A stretch of DNA of 64,000 bases from Pseudomonas turukhanskensis. GTDB taxonomy: Bacteria; Pseudomonadota; Gammaproteobacteria; Pseudomonadales; Pseudomonadaceae. The translations under genes were made by a program, and so were the position numbers. Position 1 is the first letter of the stretch, and each line of letters begins with the position of its first letter. Location: assembly GCF_027922365.1 (NCBI RefSeq), contig NZ_BSFN01000012.1:83468-147467 (forward strand). Direction: 5' to 3'. Positions 11,146-21,673 of the stretch are shown one piece after another. The notes beneath the pieces were generated by a model. It searched no databases. It worked only from the letters and a program-made list of their open reading frames with translations, and was not told where the DNA came from.

Positions 11146-12131
11146 CCCTCTTCTGGAGTCTGTACGTCACTGTACTCACCCTGGGCACCATCGCCACGCT
11201 GACTTGGATTCTTCTGTCCACGCGCAAAGGCCAACGTGCTGAAACCACCGACGAAACCGTCGGCCACTCCTTCGACGGCATCGAGGAGTACGACAACCCG
11301 CTACCCAAGTGGTGGTTCATGTTGTTCGTCGCCACCATCATCTTCGCCCTCGGCTACTTGGTGCTCTACCCGGGCCTGGGCAACTGGAAAGGCGTACTGC
11401 CGGGCTACTCCTACCTGAACAACGAGACCAAGCAGGAATTCTCGAATGGTCAGCCAGGCTGGACCGGTGTGCACGAGTGGGAAAAGGACATGGCCAAGGC
11501 TGATGCCAAGTTCGGTCCGATCTTCGCCAAGTTCGCCGCCATGCCGATTGAAGAAGTTGCCAAAGACCCGCAAGCCCTGAAGATGGGTGGCCGCCTGTTC
11601 GCCTCCAACTGCTCGGTCTGCCACGGCTCCGATGCCAAGGGCAACTACGGTTTCCCTAACCTGACCGACGCCGATTGGCGCTGGGGCGGTGAAGCATCCA
11701 CCATCGAAACCACCATTCTCGGCGGTCGCCATGCGGTGATGCCGGCGTGGGGCACCGTAATCGGTGACCAAGGCGTTCGTGACGTAGCTGCTTTCGTTCT
11801 GACCCAACTGGACGGCCGCAAGCTGCCCGAAGACGCCAAGGCAGATCCTGCCAACGGCCAGAAAATCTTCGCGGCCAACTGCGTGGCTTGCCACGGCCCT
11901 GAAGGCAAAGGCACCCCGGCAATGGGTGCGCCTAACCTGACTCACCCGGCGGCGTTCATCTACGGTTCTAGCTTCGCTCAGCTGCAACAGACCATCCGCT
12001 ACGGCCGTCAGGGCGTTATGCCTGCTCAGGAACAACTGCAAGGCAAGGACAAGGTTCACCTGTTGGCGGCCTACGTCTACAGCCTGTCCCACGGCAATGC
12101 CTCGGATGCTGAGAAAGAAAAAGCCGAGTAA
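11142..12131 (+). CDS. ccoP1: cbb3 oxidase subunit III, dihaem cytochrome c
   Basis: Dihaem subunit of the second cbb3 oxidase, 329 residues. After two hydrophobic segments come haem motifs CSVCHG (157-161) and CVACHG (247-251). Compared with CcoP2 it has extra residues after the second membrane span (SYLNNETKQEFSNG) and a charged C-terminus ending DAEKEKAE. Last gene of the operon. Confidence 0.96.
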   Translation: MTLFWSLYVTVLTLGTIATLTWILLSTRKGQRAETTDETVGHSFDGIEEYDNPLPKWWFMLFVATIIFALGYLVLYPGLGNWKGVLPGYSYLNNETKQEFSNGQPGWTGVHEWEKDMAKADAKFGPIFAKFAAMPIEEVAKDPQALKMGGRLFASNCSVCHGSDAKGNYGFPNLTDADWRWGGEASTIETTILGGRHAVMPAWGTVIGDQGVRDVAAFVLTQLDGRKLPEDAKADPANGQKIFAANCVACHGPEGKGTPAMGAPNLTHPAAFIYGSSFAQLQQTIRYGRQGVMPAQEQLQGKDKVHLLAAYVYSLSHGNASDAEKEKAE

Positions 12132-12152
12132 TCGCCTCGTAAGAAATTGCTT

Positions 12153-12178
12153 AGGAGTCTGCCCACAGGGCAGATTCC
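12153..12178 (+). terminator. Hairpin after ccoP1
   Basis: TCTGCCC pairs with GGGCAGA around a three-base loop, extended by AGGA and TCCT on the flanks. It lies 21 bases past ccoP1. There is no T-run, so it could be a terminator or an mRNA-end stabiliser. Confidence 0.5.
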
Positions 12179-12368
12179 TGATGCAACCCCCGCCTCACTC
12201 CTGCTCCTCGCCCCTTTTCGCCCTCCCCCGCACTAAAACAAGCCTTACGCGACCTCACGTCGCAGCAATAACCCTGCAATCAGCGCGTATAATTCAGAGC
12301 GCACTAGTCGCTTTGACCTCCGTCGGCAAGCATCGACGAGGCTTTCTCCACTGCCGTGGTACGTATCG

Positions 12369-13784
<1,416 letters not shown>

Positions 13785-13846
13785 GGCGATTGCCCCCTAC
13801 ACTAGCGCCCTGCAAAAACCAGGTAACCGATTCAGAGAGACAACCA

Positions 13847-14383
13847 ATGCCCGCAACAGCAAGCAGTCCCTGGTACAAACACATCTGGCCGTGGATCATC
13901 ATTGGCATGCTGGCCACCTCGGTGGCCCTGACCATGCATATGGTATTTATCGCCGCCGATGGCCAGGACACGCTGGTCACCGACAACTACTACGAAGCTG
14001 GCAAAGGCATCAGCCGGTCGTTGGATCGCGAACGCCTGGCCAAAGACCTGCATTTGGAGGCTCGCGCCCAACTGGATGAAGTCACCGGGGAAGTCAGCCT
14101 GGTACTCAGCGGCGGCAGCCGTCCCGACACACTGGAAATGAACCTGATCTCCCCGACCCAGGCCGAGAAAGACCGCAACCTGATCCTCAAGCGCAGCAGC
14201 ACCGAGCCAGACCGTTACATCGGCCAACTACCCGAAGCCGTTGAAGGCCGCCGCTTCGTTGAATTGCTCGGCCAGCAAGGCGAGCAAACTTGGCGTCTGT
14301 TCGAGGAAGAAAAAGTCGGCCCAGGCGTGGAACTCAAACTGGGCGACGAACCTATCCCCGGCGCCGAAGAAGAGCAGCGTTAA
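13847..14383 (+). CDS. ccoH: cbb3 assembly protein CcoH (FixH)
   Basis: FixH-family membrane protein needed for stable cbb3 assembly. It has 178 residues with one N-terminal membrane span (HIWPWIIIGMLATSVALTMH) and a soluble domain. The ATG at 13847 is preferred to a longer frame opening at 13790, because the extra N-terminus lacks family character and would put the membrane helix too deep. It lies 62 bases after ccoG and 10 bases before ccoI. Confidence 0.88.
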   Translation: MPATASSPWYKHIWPWIIIGMLATSVALTMHMVFIAADGQDTLVTDNYYEAGKGISRSLDRERLAKDLHLEARAQLDEVTGEVSLVLSGGSRPDTLEMNLISPTQAEKDRNLILKRSSTEPDRYIGQLPEAVEGRRFVELLGQQGEQTWRLFEEEKVGPGVELKLGDEPIPGAEEEQR

Positions 14384-14393
14384 TCCTGCTGAT

Positions 14394-16823
14394 ATGAGCG
14401 CGCCCCTGCCCTGCTACCACTGCAGCCTGCCGGTTCCCGCCGGCAGTCGTTTTTGTGCGACCGTGCTCGGCGCGGGCCGCGAATTCTGCTGCCCTGGCTG
14501 TCAGGCGGTCGCCGAAGCCATCGTGGCCGGCGGGTTGGAAAGCTATTACAGCCACCGCAGCGAAAGCTCGGTCAACCCGCAAGCCCTGCCCCAACAATTG
14601 CAGGACGAGCTGGAACTGTACGATCGCGCTGACGTACAGCAGGCCTTCGTCCACCACGACGCTGATTTGGCGGAAACCACCCTGTTGCTTGAAGGCATCA
14701 GCTGCGCCGCCTGCGGCTGGCTGATCGAGCACCGTTTGCGGCAATTGCCGGCAGTAGCCGAGGCTCGCCTCAATCTGTCCAACCACCGCTTGCAAGTGCG
14801 CTGGGCCGATAGCCAACTGCCCCTAAGCGCGCTGCTCAACGAATTGCGCCTTATCGGCTATGCAGCCCACCCCTACCAGGCCGACCGCGCTGCCGAGCAA
14901 CTGGCCGCGGAAAACCGCCTCACCCTGCGCCAGCTCGGCGTCGCCGGCCTGCTGTGGTTCCAGGCGATGATGGCGACCATGGCCACCTGGCCCGAATTCA
15001 ATATCGACCTGAGCCCCGAGCTGCACCAGATCATGCGCTGGGTGGCGATGTTTCTGACCACGCCCATCGTGTTCTACAGCTGCGCGCCGTTCTTCAAAGG
15101 CGCCATGCGCGACCTGCGCACTCGCCATCTGACCATGGATGTGTCGGTGTCACTGGCTATCGGCAGCGCCTATGTCGCGGGCATCTGGACTGCCATTACC
15201 GGCAACGGCGAGTTGTATTTCGATGCCGTCGGCATGTTCGCTCTGTTCTTGCTCACCGGCCGTTATCTGGAACGCCGAGCCCGCCAACGCACCGCCGCGG
15301 CCACCGCCCAGTTGGTCAATCTGTTGCCGGCATCCTGCCTGCGCCTGGACGCCGACGGCCAGGGCGAGCGCATTCTGCTGCGCGAGCTGCAACTGGGTGA
15401 GCAGGTGCTCATCCACCCCGGCGCCGTGGTGCCGGCGGATGGGCGAATCGTGCAGGGTCAATCCAGCGTCGACGAATCGCTGCTGACCGGCGAATACCTG
15501 CCGCTGCCCCGAGGTGTCGGAGATCTGGTCACCGCCGGCACGCTTAACGTGGAAGGCCCGCTGCACGTTAAAGTGGAGGCGCTTGGCCCCGATACCCGCC
15601 TGTCTGCCATCGTCCGGCTGCTTGACCGCGCCCAAGCCGACAAGCCGCGTCTGGCGGAGCTGGCCGACAAAGCCGCGCAATGGTTCTTGCTGATCACCCT
15701 GGCATTGGTGGTAGTAATTGGCGCCGTCTGGTGGCACCTGGATTCGGACCGCGCCTTCTGGGTGGTGCTGGCCATGCTGGTTGCCACCTGTCCTTGCGCC
15801 TTGTCGCTGGCCACGCCCACCGCCCTCACCGCCGCCACCGGCACCTTGCACAAGCTCGGTCTGCTACTTACCCGCGGCCATGTGCTGGAAGGCCTCAACC
15901 AGATCGACACGGTAATTTTCGATAAAACCGGCACCCTTACCGAAGGCCGCCTGACCCTGCGCGCCATTCACCCCTTGGGCAGCGACAGCGACGACACCTG
16001 CCTGGCCTTGGCTGCGGCGCTGGAAAATCACTCCGAGCACCCGATTGCCCGCGCCTTTGGCCAGGCACCAGCAGCCGCCGAATCGGTCAGCAGCGTGCCG
16101 GGGCTGGGTCTGGAAGGTGTAATCGAGGGCCGTCGTTTGCGCATTGGCCAGGCCGACTTCGTCGCACAGCTAAGCGGCAAGCCCGCGCCGGTGATGCCCG
16201 CCGAAGCGGGCCAATGGCTGCTGCTGGGCGACGCGCAAGGCCCGCTGGCCTGGTTTGTTCTCGACGACCGGCTGCGCGGCGACGCGCCAACCCTGCTCGC
16301 TGCCTGCAAAGCGCGCGGCTGGAAAACCTTGTTGCTGTCCGGCGATACCTCGCCAATGGTCACCAGCGTCGCCCGCGACCTGGGCATCGACGAGGCCCAT
16401 GGCGGCCTGCGCCCGGACGATAAGCTGGCCATGCTGCATACCCTGCACAGCCAGGGCCGCAAAGTGCTGATGCTGGGTGACGGCGTCAACGACGTGCCGG
16501 TGCTGGCCGCCGCCGATATCAGCGTGGCCATGGGCTCGGCTACCGATCTGGCGAAAACCAGTGCCGACGCGGTGTTGCTGTCCAATCGCCTCGACGCCCT
16601 GGTGCAGGCCTTCGCCCTGGCGCGCCGCACCCGCCATGTGATCATCGAGAATCTGTTGTGGGCCGGCCTGTACAATGGCCTGATGCTGCCGTTCGCCGCC
16701 CTTGGCTGGATCACCCCGGTATGGGCTGCGGTCGGCATGTCGGTCAGCTCCTTGACCGTGGTACTCAATGCCTTGCGCCTCACGCGCCATCGCGCGCTGA
16801 CGCCAAGCGCTGGCAGCGTCTGA
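14394..16823 (+). CDS. ccoI: Copper-translocating P1B-type ATPase for cbb3 assembly
   Basis: CcoI/FixI exports Cu for insertion into the cbb3 active site. It has 809 residues. The N-terminus has a Cys-rich segment (CYHCSLPV, CCPGCQAV), then an HMA metal-binding motif CAAC at 104-107, membrane helices, the transmembrane CPC motif at 466-468, the phosphorylated Asp at 510 in DKTGTLTEG, the SEHP motif and the GDGVNDVPVL hinge. The ATG at 14394 is used; a longer open frame overlaps ccoH without family support. Confidence 0.96.
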   Translation: MSAPLPCYHCSLPVPAGSRFCATVLGAGREFCCPGCQAVAEAIVAGGLESYYSHRSESSVNPQALPQQLQDELELYDRADVQQAFVHHDADLAETTLLLEGISCAACGWLIEHRLRQLPAVAEARLNLSNHRLQVRWADSQLPLSALLNELRLIGYAAHPYQADRAAEQLAAENRLTLRQLGVAGLLWFQAMMATMATWPEFNIDLSPELHQIMRWVAMFLTTPIVFYSCAPFFKGAMRDLRTRHLTMDVSVSLAIGSAYVAGIWTAITGNGELYFDAVGMFALFLLTGRYLERRARQRTAAATAQLVNLLPASCLRLDADGQGERILLRELQLGEQVLIHPGAVVPADGRIVQGQSSVDESLLTGEYLPLPRGVGDLVTAGTLNVEGPLHVKVEALGPDTRLSAIVRLLDRAQADKPRLAELADKAAQWFLLITLALVVVIGAVWWHLDSDRAFWVVLAMLVATCPCALSLATPTALTAATGTLHKLGLLLTRGHVLEGLNQIDTVIFDKTGTLTEGRLTLRAIHPLGSDSDDTCLALAAALENHSEHPIARAFGQAPAAAESVSSVPGLGLEGVIEGRRLRIGQADFVAQLSGKPAPVMPAEAGQWLLLGDAQGPLAWFVLDDRLRGDAPTLLAACKARGWKTLLLSGDTSPMVTSVARDLGIDEAHGGLRPDDKLAMLHTLHSQGRKVLMLGDGVNDVPVLAAADISVAMGSATDLAKTSADAVLLSNRLDALVQAFALARRTRHVIIENLLWAGLYNGLMLPFAALGWITPVWAAVGMSVSSLTVVLNALRLTRHRALTPSAGSV

Positions 16824-16838
16824 CTGCCCGGAGCCTGT

Positions 16839-17066
16839 ATGCCCGCTTTATATTTGCTGATCCCGATAGCCCTGCTGATCGTTGCGGTGTGCATCTTTAT
16901 CTTCTTCTGGGCCGTGAACAGCGGCCAATACGACGACCTCGACGGCCCGGCCCACAGCATTCTGTTCGACGATCAGGACCCCAACCACTTGGCCGGCGTC
17001 GACCAGGCCAGCGGTCACGACGAAAACGAGAACACCCGCGACAAGCAGGAGCCGCCCCGTGCTTGA
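16839..17066 (+). CDS. ccoS: cbb3 maturation protein CcoS
   Basis: A 75-residue protein with one N-terminal membrane span (LYLLIPIALLIVAVCIFIFFW) followed by the CcoS-typical segment with AVNSGQYDDLDGPA. CcoS is required for cofactor insertion into cbb3 oxidase. It overlaps the next gene by eight bases, which suggests coupled translation. Confidence 0.93.
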   Translation: MPALYLLIPIALLIVAVCIFIFFWAVNSGQYDDLDGPAHSILFDDQDPNHLAGVDQASGHDENENTRDKQEPPRA

Positions 17067-17754
17067 ACTGGCGCCACTGCTGGTGTCGGCCGTTATTCTC
17101 GGTCTGCTCGGCGGCGGCCATTGCCTGGGCATGTGCGGCGGGCTGATGGGCGCGCTGACCCTGGCCATTCCCCCTGAGCAACGCAGTCGCCGCTTTCGCT
17201 TGCTGCTCGCCTACAACCTGGGGCGAATTCTCAGCTATGCCTGCGCCGGCCTGTTGATTGGTATGGCCGGCTGGGCCGTGGCCAATAGCCCGGCAGTGAT
17301 GGTATTAAGGGTGATTGCCGCGCTGCTGCTGATCGCCATGGGTCTGTACCTGGCTGGCTGGTGGAGCGGGCTAACCCGTATCGAAGCGCTGGGCCGTGGC
17401 CTGTGGCGCTATATCCAGCCATTTGCAAGCCGCCTGATGCCAGTGTCGAGCCTGCCCCGCGCGCTGCTGTTGGGCGCGCTGTGGGGCTGGTTGCCGTGCG
17501 GGTTGGTGTACAGCACGCTTCTGTGGGCGGCGAGCCAGGGCAATGCGCTGGACAGCGGGCTGCTGATGCTGGCGTTCGGCCTCGGAACCTGGCCGGTATT
17601 GCTGGCCACCGGCATGGCCGCCGAGCGCCTCACCGCCGTGCTGCGCAAGCGCAACGTTCGCGTGGCGGGCGGGCTGCTGGTGATTGTGTTTGGCTTGTGG
17701 ACGCTGCCTGGCCCCCATCAGCAATGGCTGATGGGACACGCGATGCACAACTAG
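17059..17754 (+). CDS. SafE/UreH-like transmembrane protein
   Basis: Integral membrane protein of 231 residues with about six hydrophobic spans and the N-terminal HCLGMCGGLMGAL motif typical of the UreH-like/SafE family. Related genes recur directly after ccoS, and members have been linked to copper handling for oxidase assembly, so a role in Cu delivery is likely but inferred. It starts with GTG at 17059 inside the end of ccoS. Confidence 0.85.
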   Translation: MLELAPLLVSAVILGLLGGGHCLGMCGGLMGALTLAIPPEQRSRRFRLLLAYNLGRILSYACAGLLIGMAGWAVANSPAVMVLRVIAALLLIAMGLYLAGWWSGLTRIEALGRGLWRYIQPFASRLMPVSSLPRALLLGALWGWLPCGLVYSTLLWAASQGNALDSGLLMLAFGLGTWPVLLATGMAAERLTAVLRKRNVRVAGGLLVIVFGLWTLPGPHQQWLMGHAMHN

Positions 17755-17761
17755 AGCGGCA

Positions 17762-18217
17762 TCACGCCATCAGGCCGGTCATTTCCGACATCTGGTCCGG
17801 GCTCAAACCCGCTTCCTTGATTGCCTTGATCAGGTTGCCGTTTACGGTGGCAATGGCGCCGTTCAAGGTGGCGATTTCGCTTTGGATGCCCTGTGCTTTC
17901 TGCATGCGCTCTTCGTCGGACAGGCTTTGATCTGCCATTACAGACTGCAATTGAGCCTGCTTCTCAGCCAATTGCGCTTTGAGCTCACGAAGCATTTTCA
18001 GCGCTTGCTTGATACTGTCCGGCAGGCTGCTTTTGTCGATGTCATCGTTGTTCGCGGCGGCGCTGATTTTCTGCGCCTGCTCCGACAACGTGACCTTGAT
18101 GCCTTGCAGCGCGGTGAGCTTGTCCACCGGTGGATCTTCCGGATCCCGGTTGGCTTTGACAGACACCTGCTGGGCCAGATGGCCAGTGACGTTGCTGGTG
18201 TTGTTGATCGACAACAT
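17762..18217 (-). CDS. Uncharacterised helical protein
   Basis: A 151-residue soluble protein, rich in Ala, Gln, Lys and Leu, with predicted coiled-coil helices over about residues 40-130. It has no signal peptide, cysteine motif or membrane span. GGGAGAAGGG lies just upstream of the ATG at 18217. I do not recognise the family with certainty; it loosely resembles FlxA-like proteins. It runs opposite to its neighbours and ends seven bases from the SafE-like gene. It sits where Pseudomonas often carries hemN, between the oxidase assembly genes and anr. Confidence 0.7.
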   Translation of the reverse strand: MLSINNTSNVTGHLAQQVSVKANRDPEDPPVDKLTALQGIKVTLSEQAQKISAAANNDDIDKSSLPDSIKQALKMLRELKAQLAEKQAQLQSVMADQSLSDEERMQKAQGIQSEIATLNGAIATVNGNLIKAIKEAGLSPDQMSEMTGLMA

Positions 18218-18347
18218 GTCCCTTCTCCCTAGGTAACGACACAAAGGTATCGGCGGTCGACCGCAGAACTTAAGCGCATGGTCAGGTCGTGTCCTAAGCT
18301 GATACCCTTACGGTCTGTGTGTGCTTGGCTACAAAGGATGCCTTGCG

Positions 18348-19082
18348 ATGAATGAAATGATCAAAGCCCGTGGCCTGCCGGCCGTGCATTGCAAAGATTG
18401 CAGCCTCAGCGGCCTGTGCCTGCCGTTGTCGATGGATCTTGACGATATGGACGCGCTGGACGACATCGTCAAACGCGGGCGCCCGCTGAAAAAAGGCGAG
18501 TTCCTGTTCCGCCAGGGCGATCCCTTTACCTCCGTGTTTGCCGTACGCTCGGGCGCGCTGCGCAGCTTCAGCGTGTCGGACGCCGGCGATGAGCAGATCA
18601 CCGGTTTCCACCTGCCAAGCGAGCTGATGGGCATGTCGGGCATGGACGAGGAGTCCTACCCCACCTCCGCCCAAGCGCTGGAAACCACCACCGTCTGCGA
18701 AATTCCTTTTGAAAAACTCGACGAGCTTTCGCTGCAATTGCCGCAATTGCGTCGCCAGCTGATGCGCATCATGAGCCGCGAAATTCGCGACGATCAGCAA
18801 ATGATGCTGCTGCTGTCGAAGAAAACTGCCGACGAGCGTATCGCCTCGTTCCTGGTCAACCTCTCCGCACGCTTCCGCGCCCGCGGCTACTCGGCCAACC
18901 AGTTCCGCCTGGCCATGTCGCGCAATGAAATCGGCAATTACCTGGGCCTGGCGGTGGAAACCGTGTCCCGCGTGTTCACCCGCTTTCAGCAGAGCAACCT
19001 GATCGCGGCCGACGGCAAGGAAATTCAGATTCTCGACGCTGCGCAGCTGTGCGCCCTGGCCGGCGGCAATCTGGAGCAGTAA
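18348..19082 (+). CDS. anr: Anaerobic regulator Anr (FNR family)
   Basis: Oxygen-sensing transcription factor of 244 residues. The [4Fe-4S] ligands are Cys15, Cys18 and Cys24 (HCKDCSLSGLC) plus Cys117 (TTVCEIPF). A cyclic-nucleotide-type sensory domain follows, then a helix-turn-helix with the FNR recognition helix (EIGNYLGLAVETVSRVF). The ATG at 18348 (MNEMIKARG) matches the family start. It very probably activates the first cbb3 operon through the box at 5396. It lies 58 bases before apt. Confidence 0.97.
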   Translation: MNEMIKARGLPAVHCKDCSLSGLCLPLSMDLDDMDALDDIVKRGRPLKKGEFLFRQGDPFTSVFAVRSGALRSFSVSDAGDEQITGFHLPSELMGMSGMDEESYPTSAQALETTTVCEIPFEKLDELSLQLPQLRRQLMRIMSREIRDDQQMMLLLSKKTADERIASFLVNLSARFRARGYSANQFRLAMSRNEIGNYLGLAVETVSRVFTRFQQSNLIAADGKEIQILDAAQLCALAGGNLEQ

Positions 19083-19140
19083 ACACTCACCCACGGGGCC
19101 TGCTAGAATCGCGCTTTTGCCCCACTAGCAGGCCCTCGCG

Positions 19141-19689
19141 ATGATCTTCGACGACTTCAGCATCAAATCCCTGATTCGCCCCGTGCCGGACTTCCCCAAA
19201 CCCGGCGTCATCTTTCGCGACATCACACCTCTCTTCCAATCGCCCCGCGCCCTGCGCATGGTGGCCGACAGTTTTGTACAGCGTTATGTCGAAGCCGAGT
19301 TCACCCATATCGGCGCTATGGATGCCCGTGGCTTTCTGATTGGCTCGATCATCGCCTACGCCCTGAACAAACCTTTGGTGCTGTTTCGCAAGCAAGGCAA
19401 GCTGCCCGCCGACGTTTTGGCCGAGGGCTATCAGACCGAATACGGCGAAGCCTTTCTGGAAGTACACGCCGACAGCCTGTGCGAAGGCGACTCGGTGCTG
19501 ATTTTCGATGACCTGATCGCCACCGGCGGCACCCTGCTGGCCGCGTCTGCCCTGGTGCGCCGCATGCGCGCCAGCGTTTTCGAGGCGGCGGCCATCATCG
19601 ACCTGCCGGAGTTGGGCGGCTCGCAGAAGCTGCAAGACGCCGGTATCCCGACCTTCTGCCTCACCAGTTTCGCCCTGTCCGACCGCTAA
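19141..19689 (+). CDS. apt: Adenine phosphoribosyltransferase
   Basis: Purine salvage enzyme converting adenine and PRPP to AMP in the cytoplasm. It has 182 residues with the PRPP-binding motif VLIFDDLIATGGT near the centre-to-C-terminal half and the family N-terminus (FPKPGVIFRDITPLF). It directly follows anr. Confidence 0.97.
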   Translation: MIFDDFSIKSLIRPVPDFPKPGVIFRDITPLFQSPRALRMVADSFVQRYVEAEFTHIGAMDARGFLIGSIIAYALNKPLVLFRKQGKLPADVLAEGYQTEYGEAFLEVHADSLCEGDSVLIFDDLIATGGTLLAASALVRRMRASVFEAAAIIDLPELGGSQKLQDAGIPTFCLTSFALSDR

Positions 19690-19720
19690 ATCCGCGGTGT
19701 CCCACCTGTTACCCCGCGCA

Positions 19721-19745
19721 CCCCGGCCAGAATCTCTGGTCGGGG
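19721..19745 (+). terminator. Hairpin after apt
   Basis: CCCCGGCCAGA pairs with TCTGGTCGGGG with one wobble, 31 bases past apt. No T-run. A possible factor-independent stop or 3' end structure. Confidence 0.45.
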
Positions 19746-19865
19746 CGCTGCACTTAGGTTGGGTGTTCCTGTTGCCAGCTTGGGCCAATCATTGAATGCA
19801 ATCGGTGATTAAACCTGAGCCGTACAACAAGAAAGATCGCGAGTAGCGATCGTCAGGAGCCTCCC

Positions 19866-20726
19866 ATGACCGCCATTCCAACTCAATCCATTCCAACTCC
19901 ATCCAAACTGACCAAGCCCAACGCTAGCTTTCCCGTGCGCCGCATGGACTTCACCTTTGCCGAAACGGAAAAGTACTGGTGGAGCGGCGACCCCTTCATG
20001 ACTCACTTCATGAACAATCTGTCGTCGCTGTTTCCCTACGGCGAAATGTTCTTCGTCGATAGCGTGCGCGCCGTACGCGACACCATCACCGAGCCACAGC
20101 TGAAAAAGGACATCAGCGCCTTTATCGGCCAGGAAGCCATGCACTCCAAAGAACATGCGACCTACAACGAGTACGCCGCCCAGCACAATATCGACCTGGA
20201 AAAGCTCGAACTGCGTATCAAGGTGCTGCTGGAATGGGTGACCAAGATCACCACCAAGAAACAACGCCTGGCCGCCACCTGCGCCCTGGAGCACTTCACC
20301 GCCACCATGGCCCAGCAACTGCTGTTGCGCGAAGACCTGACCACCCAGATTGACGACCCGAAGATGTACCAACTGTGGATGTGGCATGCCATTGAAGAGA
20401 ACGAGCACAAGGCCGTGTGTTACGACGCCTACCAGGCGGTGGGCGGTGGTTACTTCACCCGCGTGGCGATGATGGCGATCTCGACGGTGATCTTCTTCGG
20501 CGTGATCGGCTGGTTTCAGGTACACCTGCTGCGCAAAGACCGCCAGTTGTTCAACCTGCGCAGCTGGGGCCGTGGCCTGCGCACCCTGTTCAGTCTGCGC
20601 GATGGCTTCCTGACCAAGTTGGTGCTGCCGTATCTGGATTACTACCGCCCGGGCTTTCACCCGTTTGACCACGACACCAAGGTGCTGGAACAGCGGTGGA
20701 AGGATCGACTCGGTTTTAGCGGTTAA
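19866..20726 (+). CDS. PF10118-like metal-dependent hydrolase
   Basis: A 286-residue protein resembling the predicted metal-dependent hydrolase family COG3687/PF10118, which has a ferritin-like helical core. Candidate metal ligands are seen in IGQEAMHSKEHATYNEY, LEHFTATMAQ and HAIEENEHKAVCYD, a pattern of paired Glu/His motifs. A hydrophobic stretch near residues 200-220 suggests membrane association. The substrate is unknown. It converges with the TetR gene and neighbours a BVMO and an SDR, so a role in lipid or hydrocarbon metabolism is plausible. Confidence 0.82.
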   Translation: MTAIPTQSIPTPSKLTKPNASFPVRRMDFTFAETEKYWWSGDPFMTHFMNNLSSLFPYGEMFFVDSVRAVRDTITEPQLKKDISAFIGQEAMHSKEHATYNEYAAQHNIDLEKLELRIKVLLEWVTKITTKKQRLAATCALEHFTATMAQQLLLREDLTTQIDDPKMYQLWMWHAIEENEHKAVCYDAYQAVGGGYFTRVAMMAISTVIFFGVIGWFQVHLLRKDRQLFNLRSWGRGLRTLFSLRDGFLTKLVLPYLDYYRPGFHPFDHDTKVLEQRWKDRLGFSG

Positions 20727-20738
20727 CGCTGATGGGCC

Positions 20739-20836
20739 CCCTCTCCCGCATGCGGGAGAGGGTTGGGCTGAGGGGCCTTCAAATCGCCGACAGCAAAACC
20801 CTCACCCTAGCCCTCTCCCGGTCGCGGGCAGAGGGG
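20739..20836. repeat. Palindromic repeat, family B (CTCTCCCGC type)
   Basis: A 24-base perfect palindrome at 20739-20762 is followed by a degenerate copy around 20811-20836. It separates the convergent hydrolase and TetR genes. A related pair is at 24157-24269. Confidence 0.7.
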
Positions 20837-20855
20837 ACTGTTTCACGTCAGGGCC

Positions 20856-21560
20856 TCAATCTGCGCCCAGCTTCAACTCCCCCACCGCCTGCAGCACCGT
20901 CGCCCCGGCAAACATCATCAAAATCTGCGCCTGCGCCTGGGCGCAGATCGCCGGGCGGCGGTCCACTTGCTCGATGTAATCCAGCGATTGCTGAAACAAC
21001 TGCCGGCTGATCATCGACGACACCTGGCGCACCGCCGCCGGCTCCAGACTGGGTAGCAGCTGCAATTTGCCGAGGTCCTCGGCCATGTCGCTGGCGAAGG
21101 CCTCCATCATCTGTTCTAGCGCCTCACGCAGCACCTTCGAGCTGCCGTGCAGCTCGCGCACACCGACAATAAAGGCGTGGGGGTTTTGCGCCGCGTAGGC
21201 GAAAAACAGTTCCACCGTTTCGCTGCATACCCGTTGGCCGCGCGCCAGATCGACGCCAAAGGTGAGCTTGGCTGGCGTGTCCCGCTCGGCGCGCTCAGCC
21301 GCCTCGAAGCGCAAAGCGCGCAGCGGCTGGCGAATACGCGCGGCCATCTCGGCAATCATCGCCAGGCCCAGATCGTCCACGGTTTTGAAGTGACGGTAGA
21401 AGGTATTTGGGTTCAAACCCGCTTCGCGCGCCAGTTCCCGCAACCCCAGGCCACTCAAGCTGCGGCTGATGGCTGCCAGGCGCAAAGCGGCGTCCATCAG
21501 CAGCCGTTTGCCCTGGGCGGTAACGGTTTTGGGCAGGTCGGTATCGGGCATGGATGTCAT
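20856..21560 (-). CDS. TetR-family regulator, FabR-like
   Basis: A 234-residue repressor-type protein. The N-terminal helix-turn-helix reads LGLRELAREAGLNPNTFYRHF, close in style to FabR, and the ligand-binding half contains NPHAFIVGVRELHGSS, again FabR-like. This suggests an acyl-chain-type effector. It diverges from the BVMO gene across 113 bases holding repeated TGTATACA palindromes, its likely operator. ATGs at 21560 and 21551 are both possible; neither has a strong ribosome-binding site. Confidence 0.85.
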   Translation of the reverse strand: MTSMPDTDLPKTVTAQGKRLLMDAALRLAAISRSLSGLGLRELAREAGLNPNTFYRHFKTVDDLGLAMIAEMAARIRQPLRALRFEAAERAERDTPAKLTFGVDLARGQRVCSETVELFFAYAAQNPHAFIVGVRELHGSSKVLREALEQMMEAFASDMAEDLGKLQLLPSLEPAAVRQVSSMISRQLFQQSLDYIEQVDRRPAICAQAQAQILMMFAGATVLQAVGELKLGAD

Positions 21561-21600
21561 CAGAAGGTGCCGCCGTACGGAAGATTGGTTTGAGCATTCG

Positions 21601-21644
21601 GTATACGGGTGTATACATACTCCTCAAGTAGACAAGTGTATACA
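21601..21644. promoter_or_regulatory. Candidate TetR operator with repeated TGTATACA
   Basis: Two GTGTATACA sites, with the 8-base palindrome at 21610-21617 and 21637-21644, are 27 bases apart centre to centre. A further GTATAC lies at 21601-21606. All lie between the divergent TetR and BVMO starts. Operator function is inferred. Confidence 0.6.
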
Positions 21645-21673
21645 GCGAAAACAATCATAACAGGAGCTTGTTC

